From NCBI RefSeq assembly GCF_039645975.1, contig NZ_CP147918.1, positions 310,001 to 374,000 of the forward strand: 64,000 bases of DNA, written 5' to 3'. Origin of the DNA: Sulfurimonas sp. HSL-1716 (GTDB lineage Bacteria > Campylobacterota > Campylobacteria > Campylobacterales > Sulfurimonadaceae). Shown here one piece after another: positions 1 through 8,792 of the stretch (position 1 is the stretch's first letter; each line of letters starts with the position of its first letter). Made by a program: the position numbers and the translations under genes. The notes below the pieces were generated by a model. It worked only from the letters and a program-made list of their open reading frames with translations. It was not told the origin of the DNA and searched no databases.

Positions 1-2
1 TG

Positions 3-305
3 GATGTAAAGTATAAAAAGATGCAAGCAGGTATATCCGCGGAGTATCAGTACGGTTTTCACACCAGAATGCACTCCTCGAATCCTTCGCTCGGTTTTAT
101 TCTCGGCGGTGCCGATATATTTGAAGTGGCCGTTCCTGTAACTTATAACTATAGGGATAATATGGCTTTCTTTATAAAGACCGTTTTTTCAAAACAGACA
201 ATCGGAAAATCCGATTATGTCAGCAGCGGCGGCAATACATACTATGAACCAAGCAGTACGAGCAATGACGTTTATGTCAAATTGGGAGCCGTGTTCAAGT
301 TCTAG
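3..305 (+). CDS. C-terminal part of an outer-membrane beta-barrel protein (5' end outside window)
   Basis: The reading frame is open from the window edge, so this is the 3' end of a longer gene; the internal ATG at 21 is unlikely to be the true start. The visible 100 residues alternate polar and aromatic/hydrophobic residues in strand-like blocks and end in KLGAVFKF, a terminal Phe typical of outer-membrane beta-barrel proteins recognised by BamA. No family can be named from this fragment. The TAG stop (303-305) overlaps the stop of the convergent gene (302-304 on the minus strand) by 3 bases. The barrel assignment is inferred from the strand pattern and terminal Phe only. Confidence 0.55.
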   Translation, partial: DVKYKKMQAGISAEYQYGFHTRMHSSNPSLGFILGGADIFEVAVPVTYNYRDNMAFFIKTVFSKQTIGKSDYVSSGGNTYYEPSSTSNDVYVKLGAVFKF

Positions 306-1300
306 GCTTTCTTTTTATCGGCTGCTAAAAGCGATTCGAGAGGTTTTGTCTGTTTTTGCTGCGCATCGAGTATCATTTGTACCAACGCGTTGCCGTTTAC
401 GGGAAGCGTTTTTTTGTCGCTGTCCAGACCGTTTTGCATCTCTTCGAGCAGTTTCTTCTTAAAATCCGCTACCAGTTTTTCGATCTTTTTCATCACTTCG
501 GGAGAGTCTCCGAGCTCTTTTATCAGTTTTTCTTTATACTCTTCGGCCTGCTTTTCGATCTTTTCCATATTGAGATCGGCTAAAAACTGTGCGGCACCTT
601 TTGTATGCAGGTCTTTTAGAAACTTAGAGACGTCATCGGATTGTTTTTCAGTGTCGGCGGTTTGTGTCTTGTCGCCTTTATATGCGGCGTTAAAAGCGTT
701 CCAAAAAGCCGTAATGCTTGCTTTTGCTTCTTCTGAGGTATATGCTCCGTCTTTTGGATTTAAATGGTTTTGAACCTGAGTATCGAGATAGGCATAATCC
801 ATTTTTGTCGGTGTATAGGGCTTGCCGTTTAGCATAGAATCAAGACGCGCGGGATCGAAGGTGAGCATCATCGCCGTCATCCTGTCTTTATCGCTTAGTG
901 AATTCATCGCGCTAATGTAGGCATCTTTTACCTCTTGAGGCATGTTGCTTGGAACTATGGACATCTTTTTTGCGGCCCCGACTTCTGTTGATCCGTCGTT
1001 ATTGAAATCGAACTGTTCTTTGTCGTGCATCAAAAGGTTATATGCACCTTCATTGCTTAGCGAGTTGATGTCGATTCCATCCGCCAGACCGGAATATTTC
1101 TGCAGGGTCGTAAGTTCGCTAGATGAGAGGCTTTGCAAAAAATCTTTGGCGTTGGAGAGCTTTACATCCGCCTCTTGCGCTTTGTTGAAGATCGCTTCGA
1201 ACTTCTGGGCATATGGGGCTTGATACTCTTTTCTCCCTTGGGACGGCCGGTAGTTTTGCATCGTTGTTAAGTAGTTTTGGTAAGCAGCACCTGTTTCCAT
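302..1300 (-). CDS. Unknown 332-residue protein behind a sigma-54-like promoter
   Basis: I do not recognise the family. There is no signal peptide or membrane segment. The protein is Lys/Ala/Asp/Gln-rich, has an EF-hand-like Asp/Asn loop (DFNNDGSTEV, about residues 97-106) and a helical, probably coiled-coil stretch around residues 240-290 (EKIEKQAEEYKEKL, KKIEKLVADFKKKL). The ATG at 1300 has a strong ribosome binding site (AAGGAGC, 5-6 bases upstream). A GG-N10-GC sigma-54-type element lies 29-42 bp upstream. In Campylobacterota RpoN mainly drives middle and late flagellar genes, so a flagellum-associated role is a reasonable inference, but nothing in the protein proves it. It is convergent with the outer-membrane gene and divergent from glyQ. 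Confidence 0.75.
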   Translation of the reverse strand: METGAAYQNYLTTMQNYRPSQGRKEYQAPYAQKFEAIFNKAQEADVKLSNAKDFLQSLSSSELTTLQKYSGLADGIDINSLSNEGAYNLLMHDKEQFDFNNDGSTEVGAAKKMSIVPSNMPQEVKDAYISAMNSLSDKDRMTAMMLTFDPARLDSMLNGKPYTPTKMDYAYLDTQVQNHLNPKDGAYTSEEAKASITAFWNAFNAAYKGDKTQTADTEKQSDDVSKFLKDLHTKGAAQFLADLNMEKIEKQAEEYKEKLIKELGDSPEVMKKIEKLVADFKKKLLEEMQNGLDSDKKTLPVNGNALVQMILDAQQKQTKPLESLLAADKKKA

Positions 1301-1328
1301 GACAGCTCCTTTTCATAGCAAAAAACAA

Positions 1329-1342
1329 GCAAAAAATATTCC
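1329..1342 (-). promoter_or_regulatory. Sigma-54 (RpoN) type promoter, GG-N10-GC
   Basis: On the minus strand the sequence is TGGAATATTTTTTGCTTG, with GG at 1342-1341, exactly ten bases, then GC at 1330-1329. This fits the campylobacterotal RpoN pattern GGAA-N8-GC including the T-rich spacer. A start about 12 bases downstream (near 1318) leaves a leader of roughly 18 bases containing AAGGAGC before the ATG at 1300. Confidence 0.6.
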
Positions 1343-1394
1343 ATAAAAGTTGTTTTTGCACAAAGAGATTTTCTAAAACATAAGCCTTTTTGGC

Positions 1395-1400
1395 TATAAT
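1395..1400 (+). promoter_or_regulatory. Sigma-70 -10 box for glyQ
   Basis: TTTTTGGCTATAAT holds a perfect TATAAT 25 bases before the glyQ ATG, with an upstream T-rich tract and no clear -35, the usual sigma-70 layout in Campylobacterota. A GCGAGG ribosome binding site lies at 1415-1420. Confidence 0.6.
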
Positions 1401-1425
1401 TTCGTAATTTATTTGCGAGGCAGTT

Positions 1426-2307
1426 ATGATTACTTTTAGCGAGATGTTACTAAAACTACAAGAGTTCTGGATGAAAGAGGGGTGCAATATCGTTCAGCCT
1501 TACGATATCCCTGCGGGTGCGGGGACGTTCCACCCTGCAACCTTTTTGCGTTCACTTGATTCAACTCCATGGTCTGTCGCATATGTGGCGCCTTCGCGCC
1601 GTCCGACTGACGGTCGTTACGGAGAGAATCCGAACCGTCTTGGAAGCTACTATCAGTTTCAAGTTCTCATAAAACCGAGTCCGAAAAACATTCAAGAGCT
1701 TTACTTAAAGAGTCTTGAATATCTGGGTCTAAACGTAGCCGACCATGACATCCGTTTTGTCGAAGACAACTGGGAATCTCCGACGCTGGGCGCGTGGGGC
1801 CTTGGCTGGGAAGTATGGCTAAACGGGATGGAAGTCACTCAGTTCACCTATTTTCAGCAGGTAGGCGGTGTGGCGTGCGATCCCGTAGCGGTGGAGATAA
1901 CATACGGAACCGAACGTCTTGCTATGTACCTTCAAGGTGTTGATACAGTATTTGACATCGTCTGGAACGAGAACGAATACGGCAAGACGCTTTACCGCGA
2001 TATCCATAAAGAGGGCGAGATAGAGTTTAGCAAATACAACTTCGAAGTAGCGGACACGGCGATGCTTTTTGCAGAGTTCGAAGCTAAATCGGCGGAGTGT
2101 AAAAAAGCGCTCGATGCGGGTCTTCCTCTACCTGCGTACGATCTTTGTATGTCGGCTTCGCACACTTTTAACACACTCGATGCAAGAAAAGCGATATCTC
2201 AGGCAGAGCGCCAAAACTATATCCTAAAGATCCGCGAACTTTCGCGCGGATGCGCACAGCTTTATAAAGATCAGGAACAAGAGCGCATAGCCAGAGTCAA
2301 AGCGTAA
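1426..2307 (+). CDS. glyQ: Glycine--tRNA ligase alpha subunit
   Basis: Catalytic alpha subunit of the bacterial alpha2-beta2 glycyl-tRNA synthetase, which charges tRNA-Gly in the cytoplasm. It aligns end to end with the family (293 residues, usual size), including the opening [20 protein letters not shown] region, the [22 protein letters not shown] block, and the [23 protein letters not shown] and TYFQQVGG class II core motifs. The beta subunit gene (glyS) is not next to it, which is common in this phylum. The ATG at 1426 has GAGG upstream and its own -10 box. It leads a cluster with mutY 15 bases downstream. Confidence 0.97.
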   Translation: MITFSEMLLKLQEFWMKEGCNIVQPYDIPAGAGTFHPATFLRSLDSTPWSVAYVAPSRRPTDGRYGENPNRLGSYYQFQVLIKPSPKNIQELYLKSLEYLGLNVADHDIRFVEDNWESPTLGAWGLGWEVWLNGMEVTQFTYFQQVGGVACDPVAVEITYGTERLAMYLQGVDTVFDIVWNENEYGKTLYRDIHKEGEIEFSKYNFEVADTAMLFAEFEAKSAECKKALDAGLPLPAYDLCMSASHTFNTLDARKAISQAERQNYILKIRELSRGCAQLYKDQEQERIARVKA

Positions 2308-2322
2308 GCTCTCCTACAGGTT

Positions 2323-3264
2323 ATGATACAGCAGGTTCGGGACGCTCTTTTAAGCTGGTACGAAAAACACGGACGCCATGAGCTTCCGTGGAGAAATACC
2401 GAGGATGTGTATCATATCTATCTCAGCGAGGTGATGCTTCAGCAGACTCAGGTCAAACGGGTTATGGAGGAGTATTATCCCCGATTCTTAGAGAAGTTTC
2501 CCACGCTTGGCGCGCTTTCTCTTGCAAAAGAGGAGGAGGTGCTCGCGCTTTGGAGCGGGCTTGGCTACTATTCAAGGGCGAGAAACCTCCACGCCACTGC
2601 AAAACTCTGTCCAAATACGCTTCCAAAGACACAAAAAGAGCTCGTAAAACTTCCCGGCATCGGGCGTTATACCGCAAGTGCTATCTGCAGTTTTGCTTAC
2701 CATCAAAGAGTCGGGGTCGTAGATACGAACATCGAGCGCGTCATCAAGCGTTTTTTCGCTCACCATGAACAAAGTGATGCTCTCATCTGGCAAAGTGCCG
2801 AAGAGTTCGTGAACCCCGTTTATCCGACTCTGCATAATCAGGCTTTGATGGATCTGGGCTCGCTTGTCTGTACGGCGACCAACCCAAAGTGCGGCGAGTG
2901 TCCGCTTGAGCCTGCATGCAGAGGTAAAGAGGAAGCGGAATTTTACACGCGCAGGCAGAAAAAAGTGTATGAAGCACTTGAACTCTTTTACGGAATAGCC
3001 GTGCAGGAGGGTAAAATAGCTTTGAAGATCTCGAAGGGTCCGATGTATAAAGGGATGTTGGAACTTCCCGCCGTCGAACCCATAGAAGAAGACTTCATAG
3101 CCGAGTTTAAACACTCCTATACGAAATACAGACTCACCGTCAAACTGTACAAACTTGCAGAGGTGCAGGATGATGTCCTATGGTTTGAAAAAGATGCGCT
3201 TAAAGACGCACATATCTCTTCGCTAACAAGAAAGGTACTTAAATATTTAGAGGATATCGGATGA
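2323..3264 (+). CDS. mutY: A/G-specific adenine DNA glycosylase
   Basis: Base-excision repair enzyme that removes adenine opposite 8-oxoguanine. The helix-hairpin-helix is LVKLPGIGRYTASA, followed by the catalytic Asp in VVDTNIERV; the catalytic Glu lies in SEVMLQQTQ. The [4Fe-4S] ligands appear as C-x6-C-x2-C-x5-C (CTATNPKC-GEC-PLEPAC, about residues 184-200). The C-terminal third is the NUDIX-like 8-oxoG recognition domain, shorter than in enterics. The start at ATG 2323 follows ACAGG. The end overlaps the recD-like gene by 4 bases (ATGA), suggesting translational coupling of two DNA-repair genes. Confidence 0.95.
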   Translation: MIQQVRDALLSWYEKHGRHELPWRNTEDVYHIYLSEVMLQQTQVKRVMEEYYPRFLEKFPTLGALSLAKEEEVLALWSGLGYYSRARNLHATAKLCPNTLPKTQKELVKLPGIGRYTASAICSFAYHQRVGVVDTNIERVIKRFFAHHEQSDALIWQSAEEFVNPVYPTLHNQALMDLGSLVCTATNPKCGECPLEPACRGKEEAEFYTRRQKKVYEALELFYGIAVQEGKIALKISKGPMYKGMLELPAVEPIEEDFIAEFKHSYTKYRLTVKLYKLAEVQDDVLWFEKDALKDAHISSLTRKVLKYLEDIG

Positions 3265-5486
3265 CGCTCATAGGACAGATCGAGACTATCCTTTTTGAAG
3301 ACGAGGGTTTTTTCATTGCACGTTTAAAAAACGGCGATAAAGTAAGCGGGACCTATTTTGAAAGCGAAGTCTCGCACTTAAAAGGTGCGGCTATCACCTT
3401 AAAAGGGGAGTGGGAAGAGCATAAGAAGTACGGCAGAACGTTCAAGTTTGAATCTTTGCGGGTCAATCAGAACGAACTTTTTTTCTTTTTAAACCGTATC
3501 GTAAAAGGGTTTACGAAAAAACTTTCCGCCGAACTCATCGAGAAGTTCGGAGATGAGGGGTTAGTCGATATCCTTGATAACGATATCGAGCGGCTGCTTG
3601 AGTTTAGCGGCATCAAAGAGAAGCGTCTTAAAAAGATCCAAGACTCTTGGAAGAAATTCCGATCTATGAGGGAACTCGGAGAATTTTTAAGTCCATACGA
3701 TGTAAGCCCCGTGCTTCTGACCACCATTGCTACAGCCATGAAAGATGTTGCAGAGCCTTCAAAGCGTATCAAAGAAAATCCGTACGTACTGACGAGTATC
3801 AGCGGCATCGGGTTTAAACGTGCCGATGAACTGGCCTTGAAGATGGGAGTGGAGAAGGAATCGGATAACCGCATAAGTGCTGCGATGGACCATGCTCTTT
3901 TAAACTACTGCGAACAGCAGGGTAACAGCTGTGTTCAAAAGAGGGTGCTTTTTTCACTGCTTGACGAACTTCTTGAGTTTCATGACAGAGACGCTCTTTA
4001 TGAGGCTGCGCTTATCGAGCGTGTCGGCGAGCAGAGTATAGTGCTGATGAAAAACGACAGGGTCTCGCCAGCGAGACTTTACGACGCCGAGAAATTTCTG
4101 TATGATGATTTCACTTCCCGTGCAAAAGCCGATCTCGGCGTCTTAAAAACCGATCTGGACGAGTTTTTGGCAAAGAGCGATTTGCAGCTTGGCGAAGAGC
4201 AGAAAGAAGCGGTGAAAATCGTCAATCAGGGTGCCGGTATACTCTTTTTGGTAGGGTATGCAGGAACAGGTAAAAGTACGACTTCAAGGACGATACTCAA
4301 TCTTTTGAATACGCGTTACGCAGAGATCATGACCTGTGCGCTCAGCGGCATAGCTTCGCAGCGCATCGCCGATACCACCGGCTATGAGAGCGCCACGATA
4401 CAGTCTCTTTTGGTAAGGTTCGAAGATAAAGACGAGTTTCCCTACTCCGTACTGCTTATAGACGAAGCTTCGATGATAAACTCCTCTTTGTTCGCCAGAC
4501 TTGTCTCAAAAGTGAAAAAAGAGTGCGTACTTATCATCGTCGGCGACGATGCACAGCTTCCTCCCATAGGTGCAGGCAATGTACTAAGCGATGCGCTGAC
4601 TCTGGAAATCGCGCCCATAGTAAAACTCACCAAGATATACCGCCAAAGCGAAGAACAGGCGATCACTCTCATAGCAAACGATATCCGTCAGGCGATTGTA
4701 CCGCCGTACCGCCAAAAGTACGATGATTTTGAGTTCATCGATGTTTCCATACCCAACTATTATGCGCAGAAAAACTCTCTTTCGCAATCGGAGTTTTCAG
4801 CTTTGAGAGAGGAAAATTCTGCCGATATCCTAGCGACAATCATGCATGAAGTCGTAAAGGTGATACAAAAGGCAAGACTCAGACTCACTAACAAAGAGAT
4901 AAGTTCCTATCTGAACTATTTTCAGGTAATAACACCGATGAAAGGCGGAACGCTCGGGGTAGACAATCTCAACAAAGTGCTGCAGGAGTATTTCAATCCA
5001 AATCCCAAAAAGTATGTAAAACGAGGCGGTGCGGAGTTTCGTCTGATGGACAAAGTCGTGCATACAAAAAACGAAAACATGACCTCATGGAGCGCCGAAG
5101 ATTTCAAAGACGGCGAAGAATCAAAAGAAAGAAGGGTCTTTAACGGGATGAGCGGTCTACTTTTCCGTATAGACGAGGACGAGGAGCAGATTTATGTGTA
5201 CTACCCCAACGAGGATATGGTGGTTCAGTACGAATATGAACAGTTAAAGACCCTTCTGATGCTTTCATATGCCCTGACGATCCATAAGGTCCAAGGGATG
5301 GAGTATGACATCGTCGTGATGCCCATTACTTTTTCTCACTATATCATGCACAATACAAAGCTCATCTATACGGCGATCACGCGGGCAAAGCACAGATGTA
5401 TCCTCATCGGAGAGAGCGGCGCGTTCGAATCTGCATGCAAAAGAGTGGACGTAACGAAGCGCGATACCGTACTCTTAGAGCTATAA
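3261..5486 (+). CDS. RecD-like (RecD2-type) superfamily 1B DNA helicase
   Basis: Probable 5'-3' DNA helicase. The N-terminal region carries helix-hairpin-helix-like motifs (SGIGFKRADELALKMG, about residues 180-195). The Walker A motif is GYAGTGKST near residue 333, Walker B is LLIDEASM, and the C-terminal motifs are SYALTIHKVQGMEYD and YTAITRAKH, as in RecD2. At 741 residues it is near the RecD2 size. No recB or recC gene is adjacent, which supports a RecBCD-independent RecD2. It is coupled to mutY by a 4-base overlap. The last codons (KRDTVLLEL-stop, 5457-5486) recur in diverged form at 8543-8572, a sign that something was inserted after this gene. Confidence 0.88.
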   Translation: MTLIGQIETILFEDEGFFIARLKNGDKVSGTYFESEVSHLKGAAITLKGEWEEHKKYGRTFKFESLRVNQNELFFFLNRIVKGFTKKLSAELIEKFGDEGLVDILDNDIERLLEFSGIKEKRLKKIQDSWKKFRSMRELGEFLSPYDVSPVLLTTIATAMKDVAEPSKRIKENPYVLTSISGIGFKRADELALKMGVEKESDNRISAAMDHALLNYCEQQGNSCVQKRVLFSLLDELLEFHDRDALYEAALIERVGEQSIVLMKNDRVSPARLYDAEKFLYDDFTSRAKADLGVLKTDLDEFLAKSDLQLGEEQKEAVKIVNQGAGILFLVGYAGTGKSTTSRTILNLLNTRYAEIMTCALSGIASQRIADTTGYESATIQSLLVRFEDKDEFPYSVLLIDEASMINSSLFARLVSKVKKECVLIIVGDDAQLPPIGAGNVLSDALTLEIAPIVKLTKIYRQSEEQAITLIANDIRQAIVPPYRQKYDDFEFIDVSIPNYYAQKNSLSQSEFSALREENSADILATIMHEVVKVIQKARLRLTNKEISSYLNYFQVITPMKGGTLGVDNLNKVLQEYFNPNPKKYVKRGGAEFRLMDKVVHTKNENMTSWSAEDFKDGEESKERRVFNGMSGLLFRIDEDEEQIYVYYPNEDMVVQYEYEQLKTLLMLSYALTIHKVQGMEYDIVVMPITFSHYIMHNTKLIYTAITRAKHRCILIGESGAFESACKRVDVTKRDTVLLEL

Positions 5487-5490
5487 AATC
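5457..5490 (+). repeat. Repeat copy 1: 3' end of the recD-like gene
   Basis: AAG CGC GAT ACC GTA CTC TTA... encodes KRDTVLLEL and the stop, followed by AATC. It matches 8543-8572 at 25 of 30 bases. Four of the five differences are synonymous third-position changes, so the two copies look like diverged coding ends rather than a recent duplication. Confidence 0.75.
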
Positions 5491-5584
5491 CTGTTTTTGT
5501 GAGAGTTTAAAGATATATTCAAGATTTTCAAAGCGGGGTATGGCTACCATCAACACTGAACGTTTCTTATAAAGAGGTCGGAAT

Positions 5585-8533
5585 ATGTCTAAAAAAAGAC
5601 GTGTATGGGAACAAAACGATTTAGACGCGGCAAATATTGCTATGTCGGTCATAGATCCTAACGGCTCGATATTATTGTTCAATAAACAATTCGAGGCCTT
5701 CTTTGACGGTAAATTCAAAGAGTTAAGTAAGAAAAATTGGTTCGATCTCTCATTGTCGACCGAAAAAAAGAGTATTGCAGATCTATTTAAGCGCGCCATG
5801 TCGGATGAGCCTGCTGCTGTTGCAATGCTGCATGAATTGGAAATAGTCGAAAAATACGCGGCAGAACTAATCACTTGGAGAATTTTTGTACTTCGCGATA
5901 AAGAGACCTCCATCGAAGGTGCATTATGTCTCGGTACAAACACTACAAAACAGGCGAAGATTGCCGAAAGTCTGCATCTTGAATCCGAAGAGCAGCGTGC
6001 GCTCAATTCGATTTTAAGTATTAGCCTGCAGAGTATCCCTTTAAAAGAACAATTACAACAGGTACTGGAAATACTTCTGTCTCTGTCATGGCTAACGATA
6101 AGCAAGACAGGCGGAATTTTCTTAGTCGATAACAATAGCGACACTCTTGTGCTTACGGTAGAGCACGGACTTCATCCCGCACTGCTGAGCGCGTGTGCGC
6201 GCGTGCCTTTTGGTCACTGTTTATGCGGCCGTGCCGCTGCCAGCAAAGAGATCCAGTATGCCGCGTGTCTGGACAAAAGACATGAGATCACATATGAGGG
6301 TATTGAGCCTCATGGTCATTATAATGTGCCTATTTTATCAGCTAACGGCGTCCTTGGGGTGATCGTCTTATATTTAACGCATGGACATAAAAAAGATGAA
6401 AGGGAGATAAAGTTTCTCGGTAGTGTCGCAAATACGCTGGCCGGTTTGATCGAGCGCTGTCATACGCAAGATGCTTTGTCTCTCAGTCTGTCAAAATTGG
6501 CGCAGGCGCAGCAGATCGCGCATCTTGGAGGATGGGAATGGGATATTACCGAAAATAAAATCTATTTTTCAGATGAAGCCGCAGATGTTATGGGTAATGC
6601 CAGATATAAAAAAGTTATGGGTCTGGAAGATTTTTTGGAGATCGTTTATCCCGACGACAGACCGATGGTACAAAGAGCTTCTGAGGAGGGGCTTAAGGGA
6701 AATGATCTAAATCTCGACTATCGGATACAGCAGTTGGACGGATCTGTGAGGAACTTGCAAACGCAGGCAAAACCTACATATGATTCCAGCGGCAAGATCA
6801 TCGGTTTGAGCGGAACAATGCTTGATATCACAAAACGCAAACAGATGGAAGAGCGTCTCCGTCAGTCTGCTGCGGTCTTTGAAAACACGACAGAAGGTGT
6901 CATCATTACCGATGCCGACGAAAAGGTTATCTCTATAAACAAAGCGTTTGTTGATATCACGGGGTATAAAAATGAAGATATCATAGAAAAAGCCTCCTCT
7001 TTTTTTAAATCAAGTAGACATGATGAAAAATTTTATAGTGATATCTGGGAAACAGTTTCTAAAACAGGCAGCTGGCAGGGAGAGATATGGAGTAAACGTA
7101 AAAACGGCGATATCTTTCCTTTATGGCTCAATATAAGTGTCGTTAAAGATTCTAAAGGGGGCATAGTGAATTATGTCTGGGTCTTTTCCGACATAAGTGC
7201 CATGAAAGAATCCGAACAAAAACTTGATCATCTGGCCCATCATGATCCGCTTACCGGACTGCCGAACCGATTGTTGTTAAATGCACGAATGAGCCAATCC
7301 CTCTCAAGGGCCCGCCGCAACAAGAACAAGATAGCCGTTATGTTCCTTGATCTTGACCACTTTAAAAATGTCAATGATACATTGGGACATCCGGTAGGAG
7401 ATATGCTGCTCCAAGAGGTGGCGGGTCGTCTGCTTGATTGTGTAAGAGAGGAGGATACGGTATCCCGTTTAGGTGGAGACGAATTTACCATTGTTCTTGA
7501 AGAGCTTCATGATTCGCATTTTGCCAGTGATGTCGCCCAAAAAATAATTATGAAACTGGCTGAAAAATACACTCTTCAAGAACATGAAGTATTCGTCACC
7601 TGCAGTATCGGAATAAGTCTTTTTCCCGATGACAGCGAAGACAGTATCACTTTATTTAAAAATGCGGACAGTGCCCTTTACCGTGCTAAGGAACAGGGAC
7701 GAAACATGTACCAGTATTATACGCAAGAGCTTACTCTTTATGCAATGCAGAGAATGCAGATGGAAAATGATCTGCGGCACGCTCTGGAGCGCAAGGAACT
7801 GCTTGTATATTATCAGCCGCAGATCGATCTTAACAGCGGGCAGATCATAGGTATGGAAGCGTTACTGCGCTGGCAGCATCCAGAAAAAGGGTTGATATTG
7901 CCCGATAATTTTATTCCGCTTGCAGAAGAAACCGGATTGATCATCCCTATCGAGCAGTGGGTGCTGCATACGGTTTGCAAGCGTTTAAAATCATGGTTTG
8001 ACGAAGGTCTGCCAAAAATGAGAGTAGCGGTAAATTTGTCTTCTGCCCAGTTTAATCAGCAAAATCTTCCCGAGATTATTACCAAAGCGCTTCATGAGAG
8101 CGGATTGGAAGCAAAATATCTGGAACTTGAATTGACCGAGCGGATAGTTATGAAAGATGCAAAAAGATCCGTTGAAATGTTGAACAAACTCAAAAAGATC
8201 GGAATAACATTTTCAATAGACGATTTCGGAACGGGCTATTCTTCGCTTAGCTATCTTAAGAAGTTCCCGATAGACCGGATTAAGATCGATCAGTCCTTTG
8301 TTCAAAATATAACTTCGGATCCCGAAGATGCCACTATCTCGCAAGCCATTATATCAATGTCTCACGGCATGCATCTAAAAACGGTAGCCGAAGGGGTAGA
8401 AACTTTAGAGCAGCAGGAGTTCTTACGATCGCGGAATTGTGATGAAGTGCAGGGGTTTTATTTTAGTCATCCTCTGCCTGAACAGGAGATGCAGCACCTT
8501 TTGCAAAGCGGAAATAAGATAGATACGAATTGA
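5585..8533 (+). CDS. PAS/GAF/PAS/PAS-GGDEF-EAL cyclic di-GMP signalling protein
   Basis: Cytoplasmic sensor with both c-di-GMP synthesis and breakdown modules; no membrane segments are visible. Apparent domain order: degenerate PAS (about 10-120), GAF (about 140-295, with Cys-rich FGHCLCGRAAA), PAS (about 305-420), PAS (about 425-540, AVFENTTEGVIITD), GGDEF (about 545-710) and EAL (about 720-975). The cyclase signature is intact (SRLGGDEF), with an RxxD product-inhibition site five residues before it (REED). The EAL domain keeps EALLRW and DDFGTGYSSLSYL, so both activities look possible. The ATG at 5585 follows GAGGTCGG. The gene lies between two copies of the recD-like 3' end, so it may be an insertion. 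Confidence 0.93.
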   Translation: MSKKRRVWEQNDLDAANIAMSVIDPNGSILLFNKQFEAFFDGKFKELSKKNWFDLSLSTEKKSIADLFKRAMSDEPAAVAMLHELEIVEKYAAELITWRIFVLRDKETSIEGALCLGTNTTKQAKIAESLHLESEEQRALNSILSISLQSIPLKEQLQQVLEILLSLSWLTISKTGGIFLVDNNSDTLVLTVEHGLHPALLSACARVPFGHCLCGRAAASKEIQYAACLDKRHEITYEGIEPHGHYNVPILSANGVLGVIVLYLTHGHKKDEREIKFLGSVANTLAGLIERCHTQDALSLSLSKLAQAQQIAHLGGWEWDITENKIYFSDEAADVMGNARYKKVMGLEDFLEIVYPDDRPMVQRASEEGLKGNDLNLDYRIQQLDGSVRNLQTQAKPTYDSSGKIIGLSGTMLDITKRKQMEERLRQSAAVFENTTEGVIITDADEKVISINKAFVDITGYKNEDIIEKASSFFKSSRHDEKFYSDIWETVSKTGSWQGEIWSKRKNGDIFPLWLNISVVKDSKGGIVNYVWVFSDISAMKESEQKLDHLAHHDPLTGLPNRLLLNARMSQSLSRARRNKNKIAVMFLDLDHFKNVNDTLGHPVGDMLLQEVAGRLLDCVREEDTVSRLGGDEFTIVLEELHDSHFASDVAQKIIMKLAEKYTLQEHEVFVTCSIGISLFPDDSEDSITLFKNADSALYRAKEQGRNMYQYYTQELTLYAMQRMQMENDLRHALERKELLVYYQPQIDLNSGQIIGMEALLRWQHPEKGLILPDNFIPLAEETGLIIPIEQWVLHTVCKRLKSWFDEGLPKMRVAVNLSSAQFNQQNLPEIITKALHESGLEAKYLELELTERIVMKDAKRSVEMLNKLKKIGITFSIDDFGTGYSSLSYLKKFPIDRIKIDQSFVQNITSDPEDATISQAIISMSHGMHLKTVAEGVETLEQQEFLRSRNCDEVQGFYFSHPLPEQEMQHLLQSGNKIDTN

Positions 8534-8542
8534 TGATGAGAA

Positions 8543-8572
8543 AAGCGCGGTACTGTACTTTTAGAACTTTAA
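8543..8572 (+). repeat. Repeat copy 2: displaced remnant of the recD-like 3' end
   Basis: Starting 10 bases after the GGDEF/EAL stop, AAG CGC GGT ACT GTA CTT TTA... encodes KRGTVLLEL and a TAA stop, matching the recD-like C-terminus in eight of nine residues. It has no start codon or upstream coding context in that frame (a TGA lies two codons before). It reads as the fossil 3' end of a helicase gene that formerly adjoined tRNA-Arg. Confidence 0.7.
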
Positions 8573-8576
8573 ATGG

Positions 8577-8582
8577 TAAAAT
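8577..8582 (+). promoter_or_regulatory. Candidate -10 box for tRNA-Arg
   Basis: TAAAAT lies 18 bases before the mature tRNA 5' end, a spacing that fits a short 5' leader. It falls just after the recD-like remnant. Confidence 0.35.
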
Positions 8583-8599
8583 CTCACTTTCTTTTTATA

Positions 8600-8675
8600 C
8601 TCTTCATCGCTTAACAGGATAAAGCAGTCCCCTCCTAAGGGATAGCTCCAGGTTCGAGTCCTGGTGGGGAGACCA
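8600..8675 (+). tRNA. tRNA-Arg, anticodon CCT
   Basis: A complete 76-base cloverleaf can be drawn. Acceptor CTCTTCA (8600-8606) pairs with TGGGGAG (8665-8671) through two G-U pairs. D stem GCTT/AAGC encloses the AGG loop. Anticodon stem GTCCC/GGGAT encloses CTCCTAA, with CCT at 8634-8636. The variable loop is AGCT. The T arm is CCAGG-TTCGAGT-CCTGG. Discriminator A (8672) is followed by an encoded CCA (8673-8675). Anticodon CCU reads AGG. tRNA-Arg(CCU) genes are frequent integration sites, which matters because both neighbours look accessory. No second copy of its 3' end was seen nearby. Confidence 0.95.
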
Positions 8676-8792
8676 CCTATTTTAGGCTGTCACAACTTTT
8701 TTCGATTCTTGTACTTTTGTAATTGTGTCCATTCAAGGAATAAAGTTTGCTTTGTGAGTTTATATCAATTTATATACAAGAAGGTCTAAATA

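Noticed and set aside
5404-6144. 246-residue minus-strand frame across the recD end and the GGDEF/EAL start
   Set aside because: Serine-rich composition is typical of an antisense shadow, and it overlaps two well-supported genes on the opposite strand.
8676-8703. CCTA-TTT-TAGG hairpin plus T run after tRNA-Arg as terminator
   Set aside because: A 4-bp stem and 11 bases between the stem and the T run are too weak to call.
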